Origin: Ensifer sp. WSM1721
GTDB taxonomy: Bacteria > Pseudomonadota > Alphaproteobacteria > Rhizobiales > Rhizobiaceae
NCBI RefSeq assembly: GCF_000513895.2
Contig: NZ_CP165782.1
Location: 3,621,909-3,685,908 of the forward strand
Length of the DNA: 64,000 nucleotides
Reading direction: 5' to 3'
Within the stretch, counting starts at the first letter, position 1. Every line of letters begins with the position of its first letter. Both the position numbers and the translations under genes were made by a program. The notes below the pieces were generated by a model that worked only from the letters and a program-made list of their open reading frames with translations, ran no database searches and was not told the DNA's origin. This document shows positions 47,430 through 56,626 of the stretch, in pieces.

Positions 47430-49283
47430 TCAGCCGAAGCGCTGCGACTGAAGCGCCTTTTCATAGCCCGCGCGAGCCGCCTTCACCTGCTCGCGCTCCG
47501 AAACCTCGGGAACCGCGACGTCCCACCAATGGCCGCCAGCCTCCGTCGTGATCAACGAATCGGTATCGATGACGATCACGGTCGTACGCGGCTCGCTTGC
47601 AGTTTCCGCGAGCGCCGCTTCGAGTTCCGGGATCGAGCCGACCTTGCGGGTGACCGCACCCATCGCGGCCGCATGCGCGGCGAAGTCGATCTGAGGCAAC
47701 TCCACGTGGTGGGTGTCCCTCAGCAAGTTGTTGAAGTTCGCGCCGCCGGTTTCCATCTGCAGCCGGTTGATGCAGCCATAGCCGGCATTGTCCAAGAGCA
47801 CGATGGTGAATTTGGCGCCGAGCATGATCGACGAGGCGATCTCCGAGTTCAGCATCATGTAGCTGCCGTCGCCGACCATCACGATCACGTCGCTGTCGGG
47901 CTTGGCGAGCTTGACGCCAAGGCCGCCGGCCACTTCATAGCCCATGGTCGAGAAGCCGTATTCCATATGGTAGCCGCCGGGCTCTTCCGCCTGCCAGAGC
48001 TTGTGCAGCTCGCCGGGCAGACCGCCGGCGGCGCAGACGAGCGTCGTCTTCCTGCCGCCGCGGGCGCGCTGGACGGCGCCGATCACCTGGGCATCCGAGG
48101 GAAGAGTCGCATTGGTGGTGGCGGTCGCCTTGTCGGCCGCCTCGAGCCACTCGGCCTTGCCGGCCTTGGCCTTCTCGGTCCAAGCGGCATCTGCCTTATA
48201 GCCGGCGAGCCCGCCGGACATGCGATTGAGGCCGGTCCGCGCGTCGGAAATCAGCGGCTGGCCGTTGTGCTTGCCGGCATCGAAGGGCTGGACGTTGAGG
48301 CCGATGATCTTGAGTTCGTCGTTCTTGAAGAGCGCCCAGGAGCCGGTGGTGAAATCCTGCAGCCGCGAGCCGACGGCGAGCACGACGTCGGCCTCCTCGG
48401 CAAGCCGGTTCGAGGCGGAGGTGCCGGTGACGCCGACCGAGCCCATGTTGAGCGCATGCGAATGCGGCAGCGCCGACTTGCCGGCTTGCGTCTCGACGAC
48501 CGGAATGCCGTACTTCTCGGCGAAATCCTTAAGTTCGGCGGTCGCTTCGGAATAGAGCACGCCGCCGCCGGCGATGATGATGGGTTTCTTCGCCGCCTTG
48601 AGAGTCGCGATCGCGGAGGCCAATTCGTCGAGATCGGGCTCGATGCGGCGCTGCACCCACACTTTCTCGTCGAAGAAGGACTCCGGATAGTCGTAGGCCT
48701 CAGCCTGGACGTCCTGGCATAGCGAAAGCGTCACCGGGCCGCAGTCGGCAGGATCCGTCAGCACCTGCATGGCACGGCGAAGCGCCGGGATGATCTGCTC
48801 GGGCCGGGTTATGCGATCGAAATAGCGCGACACCGGGCGGAAGCAATCATTGGCCGAGATCGTGCCGTCAGCGAAGCCCTCCACCTGCTGCAGCACCGGA
48901 TCGGGCCGGCGGTTTGCGAAAACGTCGCCGGGGAGGAAGAGGACCGGCAGCCGGTTGACATGGGCGAGCGCCGCCGAGGTGACCATGTTGAGGGCGCCGG
49001 GACCGATAGAGCTCGTGCAGGCCATGAAACGGCGGCGGAAGCTCGCCTTGGCGAAGGCGATCGCGGCGTTCGCCATGCCCTGTTCGTTCTGCGCGCGGTA
49101 GGTCGGCAGGGTTTCACGCACGGCATAGAGGGCTTCGCCGACGCCGGCGACATTGCCATGGCCGAAGATCGCGAAGACCCCGCCGAAGATCGGCACCCGC
49201 TCGCCGTCGATGATCGTCATCTGCCGGGTCAGGAACCGCGCCACGGCCTGGGCCATGGTGAGGCGCACGGTTTTCTGGCTCAT
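47430..49283 (-). CDS. iolD: 3D-trihydroxycyclohexane-1,2-dione hydrolase
   Basis: A 617-residue thiamine-diphosphate enzyme cleaving trihydroxycyclohexadione to 5-deoxy-glucuronate. The catalytic Glu lies in the N-terminal region [18 protein letters not shown], and the TPP-binding GDG...N motif lies in [15 protein letters not shown]. Length and central FAD-like domain fit IolD. A strong GGAGGAAAC ribosome site precedes the ATG. Confidence 0.95.
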   Translation of the reverse strand: MSQKTVRLTMAQAVARFLTRQMTIIDGERVPIFGGVFAIFGHGNVAGVGEALYAVRETLPTYRAQNEQGMANAAIAFAKASFRRRFMACTSSIGPGALNMVTSAALAHVNRLPVLFLPGDVFANRRPDPVLQQVEGFADGTISANDCFRPVSRYFDRITRPEQIIPALRRAMQVLTDPADCGPVTLSLCQDVQAEAYDYPESFFDEKVWVQRRIEPDLDELASAIATLKAAKKPIIIAGGGVLYSEATAELKDFAEKYGIPVVETQAGKSALPHSHALNMGSVGVTGTSASNRLAEEADVVLAVGSRLQDFTTGSWALFKNDELKIIGLNVQPFDAGKHNGQPLISDARTGLNRMSGGLAGYKADAAWTEKAKAGKAEWLEAADKATATTNATLPSDAQVIGAVQRARGGRKTTLVCAAGGLPGELHKLWQAEEPGGYHMEYGFSTMGYEVAGGLGVKLAKPDSDVIVMVGDGSYMMLNSEIASSIMLGAKFTIVLLDNAGYGCINRLQMETGGANFNNLLRDTHHVELPQIDFAAHAAAMGAVTRKVGSIPELEAALAETASEPRTTVIVIDTDSLITTEAGGHWWDVAVPEVSEREQVKAARAGYEKALQSQRFG

Positions 49284-49349
49284 TTTGTTTCCTCCTGATG
49301 GCGAAGTCCTGGCTCCGCCCTTCGTTTAAAGCCGTCCACAGCTTTTTGG

Positions 49350-51290
49350 CTATGCGGCCTTTGTCTCCCCGAGTTGCAGCCAGAGATCCACCAGCGCCTT
49401 GAACTTAGCCGCCATGTCGGCGACGGCTTGCTCGTCGGTGATCGTGCCGCCGAGCCAGCCCTTGGCGGCATCGGCAAAGATCGTCCGGCCGACCGCAAAG
49501 CCCTTCACCGTCTTTGACGTTCTCGCCGCCGCGAAGCCGTCCTTCAGCACCTCGTAAGGGGCTTCGAGGCCGAGCAGCACAACGCCCCGGCAAAGAGAAT
49601 CGCGCGTTTCGATCACGGCATCGATGGCAGCCCAGGCGCCGCGGCTCGTCTGCGGCTCGAGTTTCCACCAATCGGGTTTCAGCCCGGCATCATAAAGCTC
49701 GTTGAGGGCGCGTGGAATGGTCTGATCATCGAGCGGGCCGTGTTTGCCGGCGATGATCTCGATCAGGATTTCGCGGCCCACCTTGCGCGCCGCCTCGAAG
49801 GCCGAACGAAGCTTGGCGACCTGGGCCGCCTTGAGCTCGGCCGGGTCGTCCGGATGGTAGAAGGAAAGCACCTTGATGCAATGGTCGACCGGCCAGTCAA
49901 TGAGGCGGCTGCCGAGATCCTGGCTGAATTCGAACTGCAGCGGCCGCGAGCCTGGAAGCTCGATCGGCTTGGCGATCCAGAAGTCGCGGTGGGCGCCCGC
50001 GGCAAAAAGTGCGTCGCGGCCATATTTATCGTCAATCAGCATGCCGAAGCCGGAGCGGCCGCCAGCGACCTCAGCGGCGGCCTTGACGGCGAGCGCCTTG
50101 AAGGCGGGAATGCGCTGAAGCAGCTCCGGATTGCCCTCGGCGATATCCTCGAGCTGGCTGCGATGGTCGATGGCGAGCGCCATTAGGAGCGGGATGTCGC
50201 GCCGGCGCGTCGTCGCCCAGTGGACGTGGTTGATCGCCTCGTCCTTGCGCAGCGCCTTCTCCTTGCTGCCGTGCTCGAGGAAATATTGCAACTCGATCCA
50301 GGTAGGGATTTCCGGCGCGCAGAGAAGCCGCGAAACGGCGAAGGCACCGCAGGCATTGGCCCAGGTGGCGGAGGTCGCATGCGGCTCGCCCTTGAGCCAG
50401 CCCCGCAGGAAGCCGGACATGAAGGCGTCGCCTGCGCCGAGGACGTTGTAGACCTCGATCGGGAAGCCTTTGCCGACGATGCCGTCCTCAAGGTCGTCCG
50501 AGATCGGCCCGTCATAGACGATGCAGCCCATCGGCCCGCGCTTCAAGACGATCGTCGCCTCGGAGAGCGAGCGGATCGTCTTCAGCGCCTGGAGCAGGTC
50601 GCTCTCGCCCGATGCGATCAGAACTTCTTCCTCGGTGCCGACGATCAGGTCGCAATCGCCGAGCACGGTCCTCAGGTGGGCAGAGACGCGGTCCGAGGCG
50701 ATATAGCGGCTCTCGCCGGCATCGTGGCCGGCAAGGCCCCAGAGGTTCGGACGATAGTCGATATCGAAGACGATCTTCGCACCGCTCTCCTTGGCGATCC
50801 TGATCGCCTTGCGCTGGGCGGCGTCGGTGTTCGGCTTGGAGAAATGCGTGCCGGTGACGAGGATTGCTCTTGCCGAGCGGATGAAGTCCTCTGCTATGTC
50901 GTCCTCGTTGAGCGCGTTGTCCGCACAATGGTCGCGATAGAAGAGCAGCGGGAAGGATTTCTCGTTCTCGACCGCCAGGATTGCGAGTGCCGTCAGCCGC
51001 TCCGGATCGGTGACGATGCCGCGCGTTTCGACCCCTTCGCGCTCAAGCTGCTCGCGGATGAAGCGGCCCATCTGCTCGTTGCCGACGCGCGTCAACAGCG
51101 CCGATTTCAGACCGAGGCGTGCGGTGCCGACCGAGATGTTGCAGGGGCAGCCGCCGACCGATTTGGCAAAGCTTGCCACGTCTTCAAGCCGCGTGCCGAT
51201 CTGCTGGCCATAAAGGTCGACGGAGGCTCTGCCGATCGTGATGATGTCGAGGGGCTTGTCGCCGTCCTTTGTCGATGGAATCTGGCTCAC
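49350..51290 (-). CDS. iolC: Bifunctional 5-dehydro-2-deoxygluconokinase and DUF2090 aldolase
   Basis: A 646-residue fusion. The first half is a PfkB-family kinase: TIGRASVDLYGQQIG, a substrate loop GGCPCN, and the ATP/anion-hole GAGDAFMSGFLRG near residue 310. The second half is DUF2090, a TIM-barrel related to the IolJ-type aldolase (LLMALAIDHRSQL, GLEAPYEVLKDGF). Together they phosphorylate 5-keto-2-deoxygluconate and probably cleave it. The stand-alone iolJ is not in this window, which fits the fusion. Confidence 0.93.
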   Translation of the reverse strand: MSQIPSTKDGDKPLDIITIGRASVDLYGQQIGTRLEDVASFAKSVGGCPCNISVGTARLGLKSALLTRVGNEQMGRFIREQLEREGVETRGIVTDPERLTALAILAVENEKSFPLLFYRDHCADNALNEDDIAEDFIRSARAILVTGTHFSKPNTDAAQRKAIRIAKESGAKIVFDIDYRPNLWGLAGHDAGESRYIASDRVSAHLRTVLGDCDLIVGTEEEVLIASGESDLLQALKTIRSLSEATIVLKRGPMGCIVYDGPISDDLEDGIVGKGFPIEVYNVLGAGDAFMSGFLRGWLKGEPHATSATWANACGAFAVSRLLCAPEIPTWIELQYFLEHGSKEKALRKDEAINHVHWATTRRRDIPLLMALAIDHRSQLEDIAEGNPELLQRIPAFKALAVKAAAEVAGGRSGFGMLIDDKYGRDALFAAGAHRDFWIAKPIELPGSRPLQFEFSQDLGSRLIDWPVDHCIKVLSFYHPDDPAELKAAQVAKLRSAFEAARKVGREILIEIIAGKHGPLDDQTIPRALNELYDAGLKPDWWKLEPQTSRGAWAAIDAVIETRDSLCRGVVLLGLEAPYEVLKDGFAAARTSKTVKGFAVGRTIFADAAKGWLGGTITDEQAVADMAAKFKALVDLWLQLGETKAA

Positions 51291-51387
51291 TGCTTCCTCC
51301 CCGCGGACGCCGCGCGGGCGCCGACAGTTGTCGTTATCTCATGGGCGATGAGCGTATGAAACATAAATTCCGTCTCTTCGTCAATAT

Positions 51388-51401
51388 GGAATTTCCGTTC
51401 T
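51388..51401. promoter_or_regulatory. IolR-type operator before iolC
   Basis: GGAATTTCCGTTCT matches the GGAA-N6-TTCC pattern recalled for Sinorhizobium IolR at seven of eight fixed positions. It lies 98 bases before the iolC start, overlapping the end of iolR. Confidence 0.55.
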
Positions 51402-52260
51402 ATCTTGTGGCGGTATCCTCCGCGCGCCGCCGCTTTTCGGCGATAGCCACGGTGAGCGCCATGGCGAAGGCCATGCTGGCGGAAAGCGAGCGGAAGCCGG
51501 CGTGATCGGCTTCGACGAGCTCGAACCAGACCTTGGAAGACTCGGCGAGCGGCGAGAAGGCGGAGTCGGTCAATGAAACGACCGGCACCCTGCGACTGGC
51601 AAGCAGGCGAGCCTGGCTGGCGCTTTCGGAGGCGTAGGGCGAGAAGCTCACCGCAAAGGCGGCATCCTGCTTCGTCGCCATCGCAAGCATGTCGTCGTCG
51701 ATACCCGCGGCCGTGCCGACATGCTGGTATTTCACCTTCAGCTTGCCGAAGGCATAGGCCATGTAGCTTGAAATGGGATAGGAGCGCCGCTTGGCGATGA
51801 GGTAGATCGTATCCGCCTTGGCGAGGATATCGACGGCGCGCTCGAAGGCTTCCGGGTCCACGGATGTCGCGATATTGTCGAGCGATCGATGTGCGGCCGC
51901 AACGAAGCCGTTGAAGATCGAACCGCTTTCAAGCTTGCTGTGATCGTTGCCGCGAAGCGCCTTCAGCCGTTCCTCGTAGCCGGGAGTCCGCTCGCGCAGC
52001 CGGGCGCGAAAGATCTGCTGCAGGCTCGAAAAGCCCTCGAAACCGAAATGCTGGGCGAAGCGAACGAGCGTCGACGGCTGGACATCGGCGGAGGTCGCAA
52101 TGCTTGCTGCCGTTCCGAAGGCGATCTCGTCCGGATTGTCGAGCGAGTACGCGGCCACCTGCTTCAGCCGTTTCGGCAGTTGCGCCTTGCGCTCAAGGAT
52201 CACGGCCTTCAGCGCCTCGAAATCCTGGGGGACATCGGTGGTCGTTTCCGGCGTGGGCAT
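51400..52260 (-). CDS. iolR: RpiR-family regulator of inositol catabolism
   Basis: A 286-residue regulator. N-terminal helix-turn-helix (AAYSLDNPDEIAFGTAASIATSADVQPSTLVRFAQHFGFEGF) of the HTH_6 type, then a SIS sugar-isomerase domain (YLIAKRRSYPISSYMAYAF, AVSFSPYASESASQA). RpiR-type IolR represses iol genes in Sinorhizobium and is released by an inositol-derived sugar phosphate. It lies between iolC and iolY on the same strand. Confidence 0.9.
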   Translation of the reverse strand: MPTPETTTDVPQDFEALKAVILERKAQLPKRLKQVAAYSLDNPDEIAFGTAASIATSADVQPSTLVRFAQHFGFEGFSSLQQIFRARLRERTPGYEERLKALRGNDHSKLESGSIFNGFVAAAHRSLDNIATSVDPEAFERAVDILAKADTIYLIAKRRSYPISSYMAYAFGKLKVKYQHVGTAAGIDDDMLAMATKQDAAFAVSFSPYASESASQARLLASRRVPVVSLTDSAFSPLAESSKVWFELVEADHAGFRSLSASMAFAMALTVAIAEKRRRAEDTATR

Positions 52261-52327
52261 CGTTCAGCGTCTCCAGCTTGCTCATGTCCCGTTTTCCTCA
52301 GTCTAATCGATTGGCGGTTAATGGGAC

Positions 52328-52341
52328 AGAACGAACGTTCC
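52328..52341. promoter_or_regulatory. IolR-type operator before iolR
   Basis: AGAACGAACGTTCC matches GGAA-N6-TTCC with one mismatch in the first half-site. It lies 68 bases before the iolR start and suggests autoregulation. Confidence 0.55.
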
Positions 52342-52397
52342 ATTTTCCCGCTCTTTCCCTTGTTGCCGGCAGGTGCGCGGGGCCTTCTAAATAGCGC

Positions 52398-53528
52398 CTA
52401 GCCGATTTCCACCCACTCCTTCGTCCTGGCCGACTGATAAGTCGCGGAGAGGACTTTCTGCACCTCGTAGCCCTCGCGGAAGTCGGTGGAAGGTTTGCCG
52501 TCCTTGGCGATCGCCTCCAGGAATTCGTTGACTTCGATCGCCTTCAAATCGTTGAAGCCGATCTGGTGTCCGGGTGCCACGCAGAAGGCTCCGTAGGGCG
52601 GATGTTCCGGTCCGGCCCAGATGGTGCGGAAGCCACGGCTGCGGATGTCGTCGCCGGCATAATAGATCTTGATCTCGTTCAGCCGCTCCTGGGTGAAGAC
52701 GATGCTGCCCTTGGAACCGTAAATCTCGAAATCGTGCTGCATCTTGCGGCCGGTTGCGATCCAGCTCGCCTCGAAGCTGCCCGAGGCACCGTTCTCGAAA
52801 CGGACGAAGGCACGGGCTACGTCATCCACCTCGACCGGCCGGGTCTCCGTCGCGCCATGCGAGACGGGGCGCTCGGGAATATGGATCACGGTCTCGGCGA
52901 GTACGGACCTGACCGGCCCGACCAGATGGCGCATGCAGGCGATGATATGGCTGCCGATATCGGCGAGCGCGCCGCCGCCGCTCCTGGGATCGAGCCGCCA
53001 TGCCCACGGAATGCTGGCATCCGCCATGAAATCTTCCGCATGGATGCCGCGGAACGACCGGATTTCGCCGATCTCGCCGCTTTCGATAATGTCCTTGGCG
53101 AGGAAGATCAGCGGGTTCTTCAGATAGTTGAAGCCGACCTGGGTGACGACGCCCGCTTTTTCCGCCGCCGCGACCATCTCGGCGCAGTCGGCGACCGTCG
53201 GCGCCAGCGGCTTCTCGCAATAGACATGCTTGCCGTGCGCAATGGCTGCAAGCGCCATCTCCTTGTGCAGAAGGTTCGGCGTGGTGATGTCGATGATATC
53301 GATGTCCGGATCGGTCAATAGATCGCGCCAATTAGCTGTCGCCTTGCGGAAACCGAGGCGCCCACGGGCGGCCTCCGCGCTTTCCTGCGTCACATCCGCA
53401 ACCGAAACCAGATCCAGTTCGAAGGGGAGGTCGAAGACCCGCGCCGCAATGGTGAAGCCGAGCGCATGGGCCTTGCCCATAAAGCCCGTGCCGATGAGGC
53501 CAACGCCCAGTTTGCGCTTGACGTTCAT
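52398..53528 (-). CDS. iolY: Gfo/Idh/MocA-family oxidoreductase, probable inositol dehydrogenase
   Basis: A 376-residue NAD(P)-dependent dehydrogenase. Nucleotide motif GVGLIGTGFMGKAHALGF, then the conserved EKPLAPTVADCAEM with the Glu-Lys-Pro signature, and the substrate-side GGGALADIGSHII with its Asp and His. From its position next to iolR it corresponds to the S. meliloti iolY gene, tied to scyllo-inositol use (from memory). The ATG at 53528 has GGGAGGAAC upstream. Confidence 0.85.
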   Translation of the reverse strand: MNVKRKLGVGLIGTGFMGKAHALGFTIAARVFDLPFELDLVSVADVTQESAEAARGRLGFRKATANWRDLLTDPDIDIIDITTPNLLHKEMALAAIAHGKHVYCEKPLAPTVADCAEMVAAAEKAGVVTQVGFNYLKNPLIFLAKDIIESGEIGEIRSFRGIHAEDFMADASIPWAWRLDPRSGGGALADIGSHIIACMRHLVGPVRSVLAETVIHIPERPVSHGATETRPVEVDDVARAFVRFENGASGSFEASWIATGRKMQHDFEIYGSKGSIVFTQERLNEIKIYYAGDDIRSRGFRTIWAGPEHPPYGAFCVAPGHQIGFNDLKAIEVNEFLEAIAKDGKPSTDFREGYEVQKVLSATYQSARTKEWVEIG

Positions 53529-53600
53529 GTCGTTCCTCCCGGCCGAGCCCTTTTGATGATGGGTCGAAAATGAAACGAAATGAACGAAATTTGTCAATGT

Positions 53601-53614
53601 GGAATATTTGTTCG
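53601..53614. promoter_or_regulatory. IolR-type operator before iolY
   Basis: GGAATATTTGTTCG matches GGAA-N6-TTCC at seven of eight fixed positions. It lies 73 bases before the iolY start in an A/T-rich promoter region. Confidence 0.55.
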
Positions 53615-53794
53615 AAATCACTTTCCATTGTGCCGATGGAAACAGCGTTCATAGCGGCGTCTTGCTACCGTCGAAAGCACTCGATGCGACAAGTGTTAAC
53701 GCATTTTTACCATGTTCCGTTGAAACATCGCCGTGACGATGGTTAACGAATCGCTTCTCTTATCAGAGAGCAAAAAAGACCGGAGTGATGACGC

Positions 53795-54640
53795 ATGTGC
53801 CGTTGGGCTGCCTATCGTGGAGAGCCGCTCTACCTGGAGGAGCTCGTATCGTCGCCCGCGCACTCACTGATCGAACAATCCCATTGCGCGACGCGAGCGA
53901 AGACCGCCACCAATGGCGACGGCTTCGGCATCGCCTGGTATGGGGACCGACCGGAGCCCGGCCGCTATCGTGACATCCTGCCCGCCTGGTCCGATTGCAA
54001 CCTGAAAAGCATCGCACGACAGATCCGCTCTCACCTTTTCCTCGCCCATGTCCGTGCGGCGACCGGCGGCGGCACGCGGCGCGACAATTGCCATCCCTTC
54101 GTCTTCGGTCGCTGGGCCTTCATGCATAACGGCCAGATCGGTGACTTCGAGCATCTGCGCCGGCCGATGGAAAACATGCTCGACGACGAGCTCTATGCGG
54201 CGCGCACCGGGACCACGGATTCGGAGCTTTTATTCCTGCTCGCCCTGCAGTTTGGCCTCGAAAGCAATCCGCTGGGCGCCGTCGCCGATGTGCTCGGCTT
54301 CGTCGAACGGCTCGCCGGGCAACTCGGTCGCCGCGGCCTTGTTCGCTTCACCGCCGCTTTTTCCAACGGCGAAGAACTCTTCGCCGTCCGCTACGCCTCC
54401 GACCGAAAGGCGCCGACGCTCTACGCCGCGCCGATGGGGCCGCAGGGCGGTTACTGTCTGGTTTCCGAGCCCCTCAATGACGATACCGCCTGGGCCGAAA
54501 TCCCGGACGGCTCCGCGGTGATCGTCGGTGAAAACGGCGTCGACGTTCGTCTTTTCGGCGCGACCGATGCTCCGGTCCAGAACCGTCCCGTGGCCAACTC
54601 CCTGCCACTGGCGGCCGGAAGCGACCTCGAACTCACTTGA
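53795..54640 (+). CDS. Class II glutamine amidotransferase
   Basis: A 281-residue N-terminal-nucleophile amidotransferase. Cys2 follows the initiator Met (MCRWAAYRGEPLYLEEL), and the glutamine-binding RAATGGGTRRDNCHPFVFGRWAFMHNGQI is typical of YafJ/EgtC-like members. It may hydrolyse gamma-glutamyl groups; its substrate is not deducible. GGAG stands nine bases before the ATG. Confidence 0.9.
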   Translation: MCRWAAYRGEPLYLEELVSSPAHSLIEQSHCATRAKTATNGDGFGIAWYGDRPEPGRYRDILPAWSDCNLKSIARQIRSHLFLAHVRAATGGGTRRDNCHPFVFGRWAFMHNGQIGDFEHLRRPMENMLDDELYAARTGTTDSELLFLLALQFGLESNPLGAVADVLGFVERLAGQLGRRGLVRFTAAFSNGEELFAVRYASDRKAPTLYAAPMGPQGGYCLVSEPLNDDTAWAEIPDGSAVIVGENGVDVRLFGATDAPVQNRPVANSLPLAAGSDLELT

Positions 54641-54692
54641 TGGGAGCTCCGGCATAAAGGCGGGGTGGGTCTATCATACCCATTCGTAAGGG

Positions 54693-55898
54693 CTATTCGG
54701 AGAGTTTCGCAACGACCAGCGCCGCCAGTCTCGCAGCCACGTCGTCCTTGCCCATTTCCGGCCAATCCTCGCTGCCGTCCCCGCCGATGAGCTTCACCCG
54801 ATTGCGGTCGCCGCCCATGATGCCGGTCGCCGGCGAAACGTCGTTCGCCAGGATGTAGTCGGCACCCTTTTTTTCGAGCTTGGTGCGGCCGTTTTCCGCG
54901 ACGTTCTCGGTCTCGGCGGCAAAGCCGATCACCAGCTTCGGGCGCGAAGCGTGATGGCCGACCGTCTTCAGGATATCCGGATTTTCCGCAAGCTGAAGGG
55001 GCGGGGGCGTCTCGCCTGGCCGCTTCTTGATCTTGTTGCCTGCAGCCGATGCCACGCGCCAGTCGGCCACGGCCGCCACCATCACCGCGACGTCTGCAGG
55101 AAGCTCCGCCAGCACGGCGTCGCGCATCTCTTCGGCGCGCTCCACCCGGATGACGCGGACGCCGGCGGGATCTGGGATCGTCACCGGCCCGGAGACGAGC
55201 GTCACCTCCGCGCCGAGCCGCGCAAGCACCTGAGCGATCGCGTGGCCCTGCTTGCCGGACGAGCGATTGGCGATATAGCGCACCGGGTCGATCGGCTCGT
55301 GCGTCGGGCCGGAGGTGACGATCGCCTTCTTGCCGGCAAGCGGCCTTGCTTCGCTGAGCATCGCCTCGACCGCCGCGACGATCTCGAGCGGCTCCGCCAT
55401 CCGGCCTTCTCCCGCTTCGCCGCTCTCGGCCATCTCGCCGGTCGCCGGGCCGACGAAGCGGACCCCGTCGCCAGCGAGCGTCGCGTGATTGCGTCGCGTC
55501 GCCGGATGCATCCACATCTTGGGATTCATCGCCGGCGCGATGAGCACCGGCCTGTCGGTCGCAAGCAGCACCGTGGAGGCGAGATCGTCGGCGTGGCCGT
55601 TTGCCATCTTGGCCATCAGATCGGCCGTCGCCGGCGCCACGACGACGAGATCGCAATGGCGCGCAAGCCGGATATGGCCGACGTCCTGTTCGTCCTCGCG
55701 CGAAAAGAGATCGATGAACACATGCGACGCGGAAAGCGCGCCGACGGCAAGCGGCGTCACGAATTGCTGCGCCGCCGCCGTCATCACCGGCCGGACCTCC
55801 GCGCCGTGCTCGCGCAGGCGGCGGATGAGCTCGAGGCTCTTATAGGCCGCGATGCCGCCGGAAATGATAAGAAGAATGCGCTTGCCCGATAAAGTCAT
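54693..55898 (-). CDS. coaBC: Phosphopantothenoylcysteine decarboxylase/synthetase
   Basis: A 401-residue bifunctional enzyme of coenzyme A synthesis. The N-terminal flavoprotein CoaC has GGIAAYKSLELIRRL and the PAMNPKMWMHPATRRN motif; the C-terminal CoaB begins after KKAIVTSGPTHEPIDPVRYIANRSSGKQG. Terminal NDVS motif (YILANDVSPATGIMGGDRN) is present. The start at 55898 is the first Met of the conserved part. Confidence 0.96.
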   Translation of the reverse strand: MTLSGKRILLIISGGIAAYKSLELIRRLREHGAEVRPVMTAAAQQFVTPLAVGALSASHVFIDLFSREDEQDVGHIRLARHCDLVVVAPATADLMAKMANGHADDLASTVLLATDRPVLIAPAMNPKMWMHPATRRNHATLAGDGVRFVGPATGEMAESGEAGEGRMAEPLEIVAAVEAMLSEARPLAGKKAIVTSGPTHEPIDPVRYIANRSSGKQGHAIAQVLARLGAEVTLVSGPVTIPDPAGVRVIRVERAEEMRDAVLAELPADVAVMVAAVADWRVASAAGNKIKKRPGETPPPLQLAENPDILKTVGHHASRPKLVIGFAAETENVAENGRTKLEKKGADYILANDVSPATGIMGGDRNRVKLIGGDGSEDWPEMGKDDVAARLAALVVAKLSE

Positions 55899-56023
55899 CC
55901 GGTTTCGGCCCTTCCTGGCCGCTCCCTTTTCTTTTGATGGGACCCTACTCGACCGCCTTTGCGCGCGCAATTGCCGGAAGTCGAGCACATGAAAGGCGGC
56001 GGGAGACTTGACTAAGGCAGTAT

Positions 56024-56046
56024 CATGTAACACGATAAGTTACATG
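56024..56046. promoter_or_regulatory. Operator-like palindrome overlapping the Rrf2-remnant start
   Basis: CATGTAAC-N7-GTTACATG is a perfect 8-bp inverted repeat whose right arm contains the ATG of the Rrf2-like remnant. A TTGACT -35-like box lies about 10 bases upstream. It probably was the autoregulatory site of the lost regulator; whether a sister regulator still binds is open. Confidence 0.7.
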
Positions 56047-56136
56047 AAACGCGATAGCAGACTTTCGATCACACTGCACGCCCTCCTGCACATGGCGGAG
56101 CGTCAAATCAGGGCCGACCACGCTTTTCGTCAATGA
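56044..56136 (+). pseudogene. Rrf2-family regulator, N-terminal remnant
   Basis: The first 18-19 residues (MKRDSRLSITLHALLHMAE) are those of an Rrf2-family regulator. The sequence then departs (RQIRADHAFRQ) and stops at 56134. The remaining 120 or so residues, including the recognition helix, are gone. A deletion has joined this start to the end of a flavin oxidoreductase gene. Confidence 0.75.
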
Positions 56137-56515
56137 CGCGTTCGAGCCTGATGCCGCTGAGGAGGCGATGCTCGCGGCACGCGGTGTGGAGATCGCAAGG
56201 GAAGGCGTCGTCGCCGTGGAAGGGTCAAAACCGACGGTGATCCTGGCCGGCGGGCGGAAGGTTCCGCTCGACGGCCTGTTCACCGCTCCGCGGACGCGCA
56301 TGGCCAATGGTCTGCCCGAGGCGCTCGGCCGCGCGCTCGAGGAGGGGCCGCTCGGCCCCTATATCCGAACGGACGCGACAAAAGCGACGAGCGTTGCCGG
56401 CGTCTTTGCCTGCGGCGACGCGGCACGGGCGGCGGGCTCTGTCTCCCATGCCGTTGGCGACGGCGTCACGGCAGGCATGGCTGCGCACCGTTCGCTGATC
56501 TTCGACATGCATTGA
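56110..56515 (+). pseudogene. Thioredoxin-reductase-like FAD/NAD oxidoreductase, C-terminal remnant
   Basis: About 135 residues of the C-terminal half of an NAD(P)/FAD-dependent oxidoreductase: TLFVNDAFEPDAAEEAML, then PLDGLFTAPRT and the FAD-binding signature GVFACGDAARAAGSVSHAVGDGVTAGMAAH. The N-terminal FAD motif and the redox-active part are missing. An ATG at 56168 could start a shortened protein. In relatives, an Rrf2 regulator gene directly precedes such an oxidoreductase, which explains the join. Confidence 0.75.
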
Positions 56516-56580
56516 GGCAAGCCTCCGCTCGGAAGCACCGCGTCTGGCCCGTTGGCGTCATTCGACGTGGATCAGCGTGG

Positions 56581-56625
56581 GACGAGGAAAAGTCTGCGCG
56601 GTTTTCCGCCCGCATCCCGCGCCAA
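56581..56625. repeat. Repeat family B fragment
   Basis: GAGGAAAAGTCTGCGCGGTTTTCCGCC nearly equals the first half of 43736-43832. It sits just beyond the stop codon of the following minus-strand SDR gene and just after the remnants. Confidence 0.6.
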
Positions 56626-56626
56626 T

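Noticed and set aside
53696..53710. CtrA-like TTAA-N7-TTAC before the amidotransferase gene
   Set aside because: One mismatch and no cell-cycle context; expected by chance in an A/T-rich promoter.
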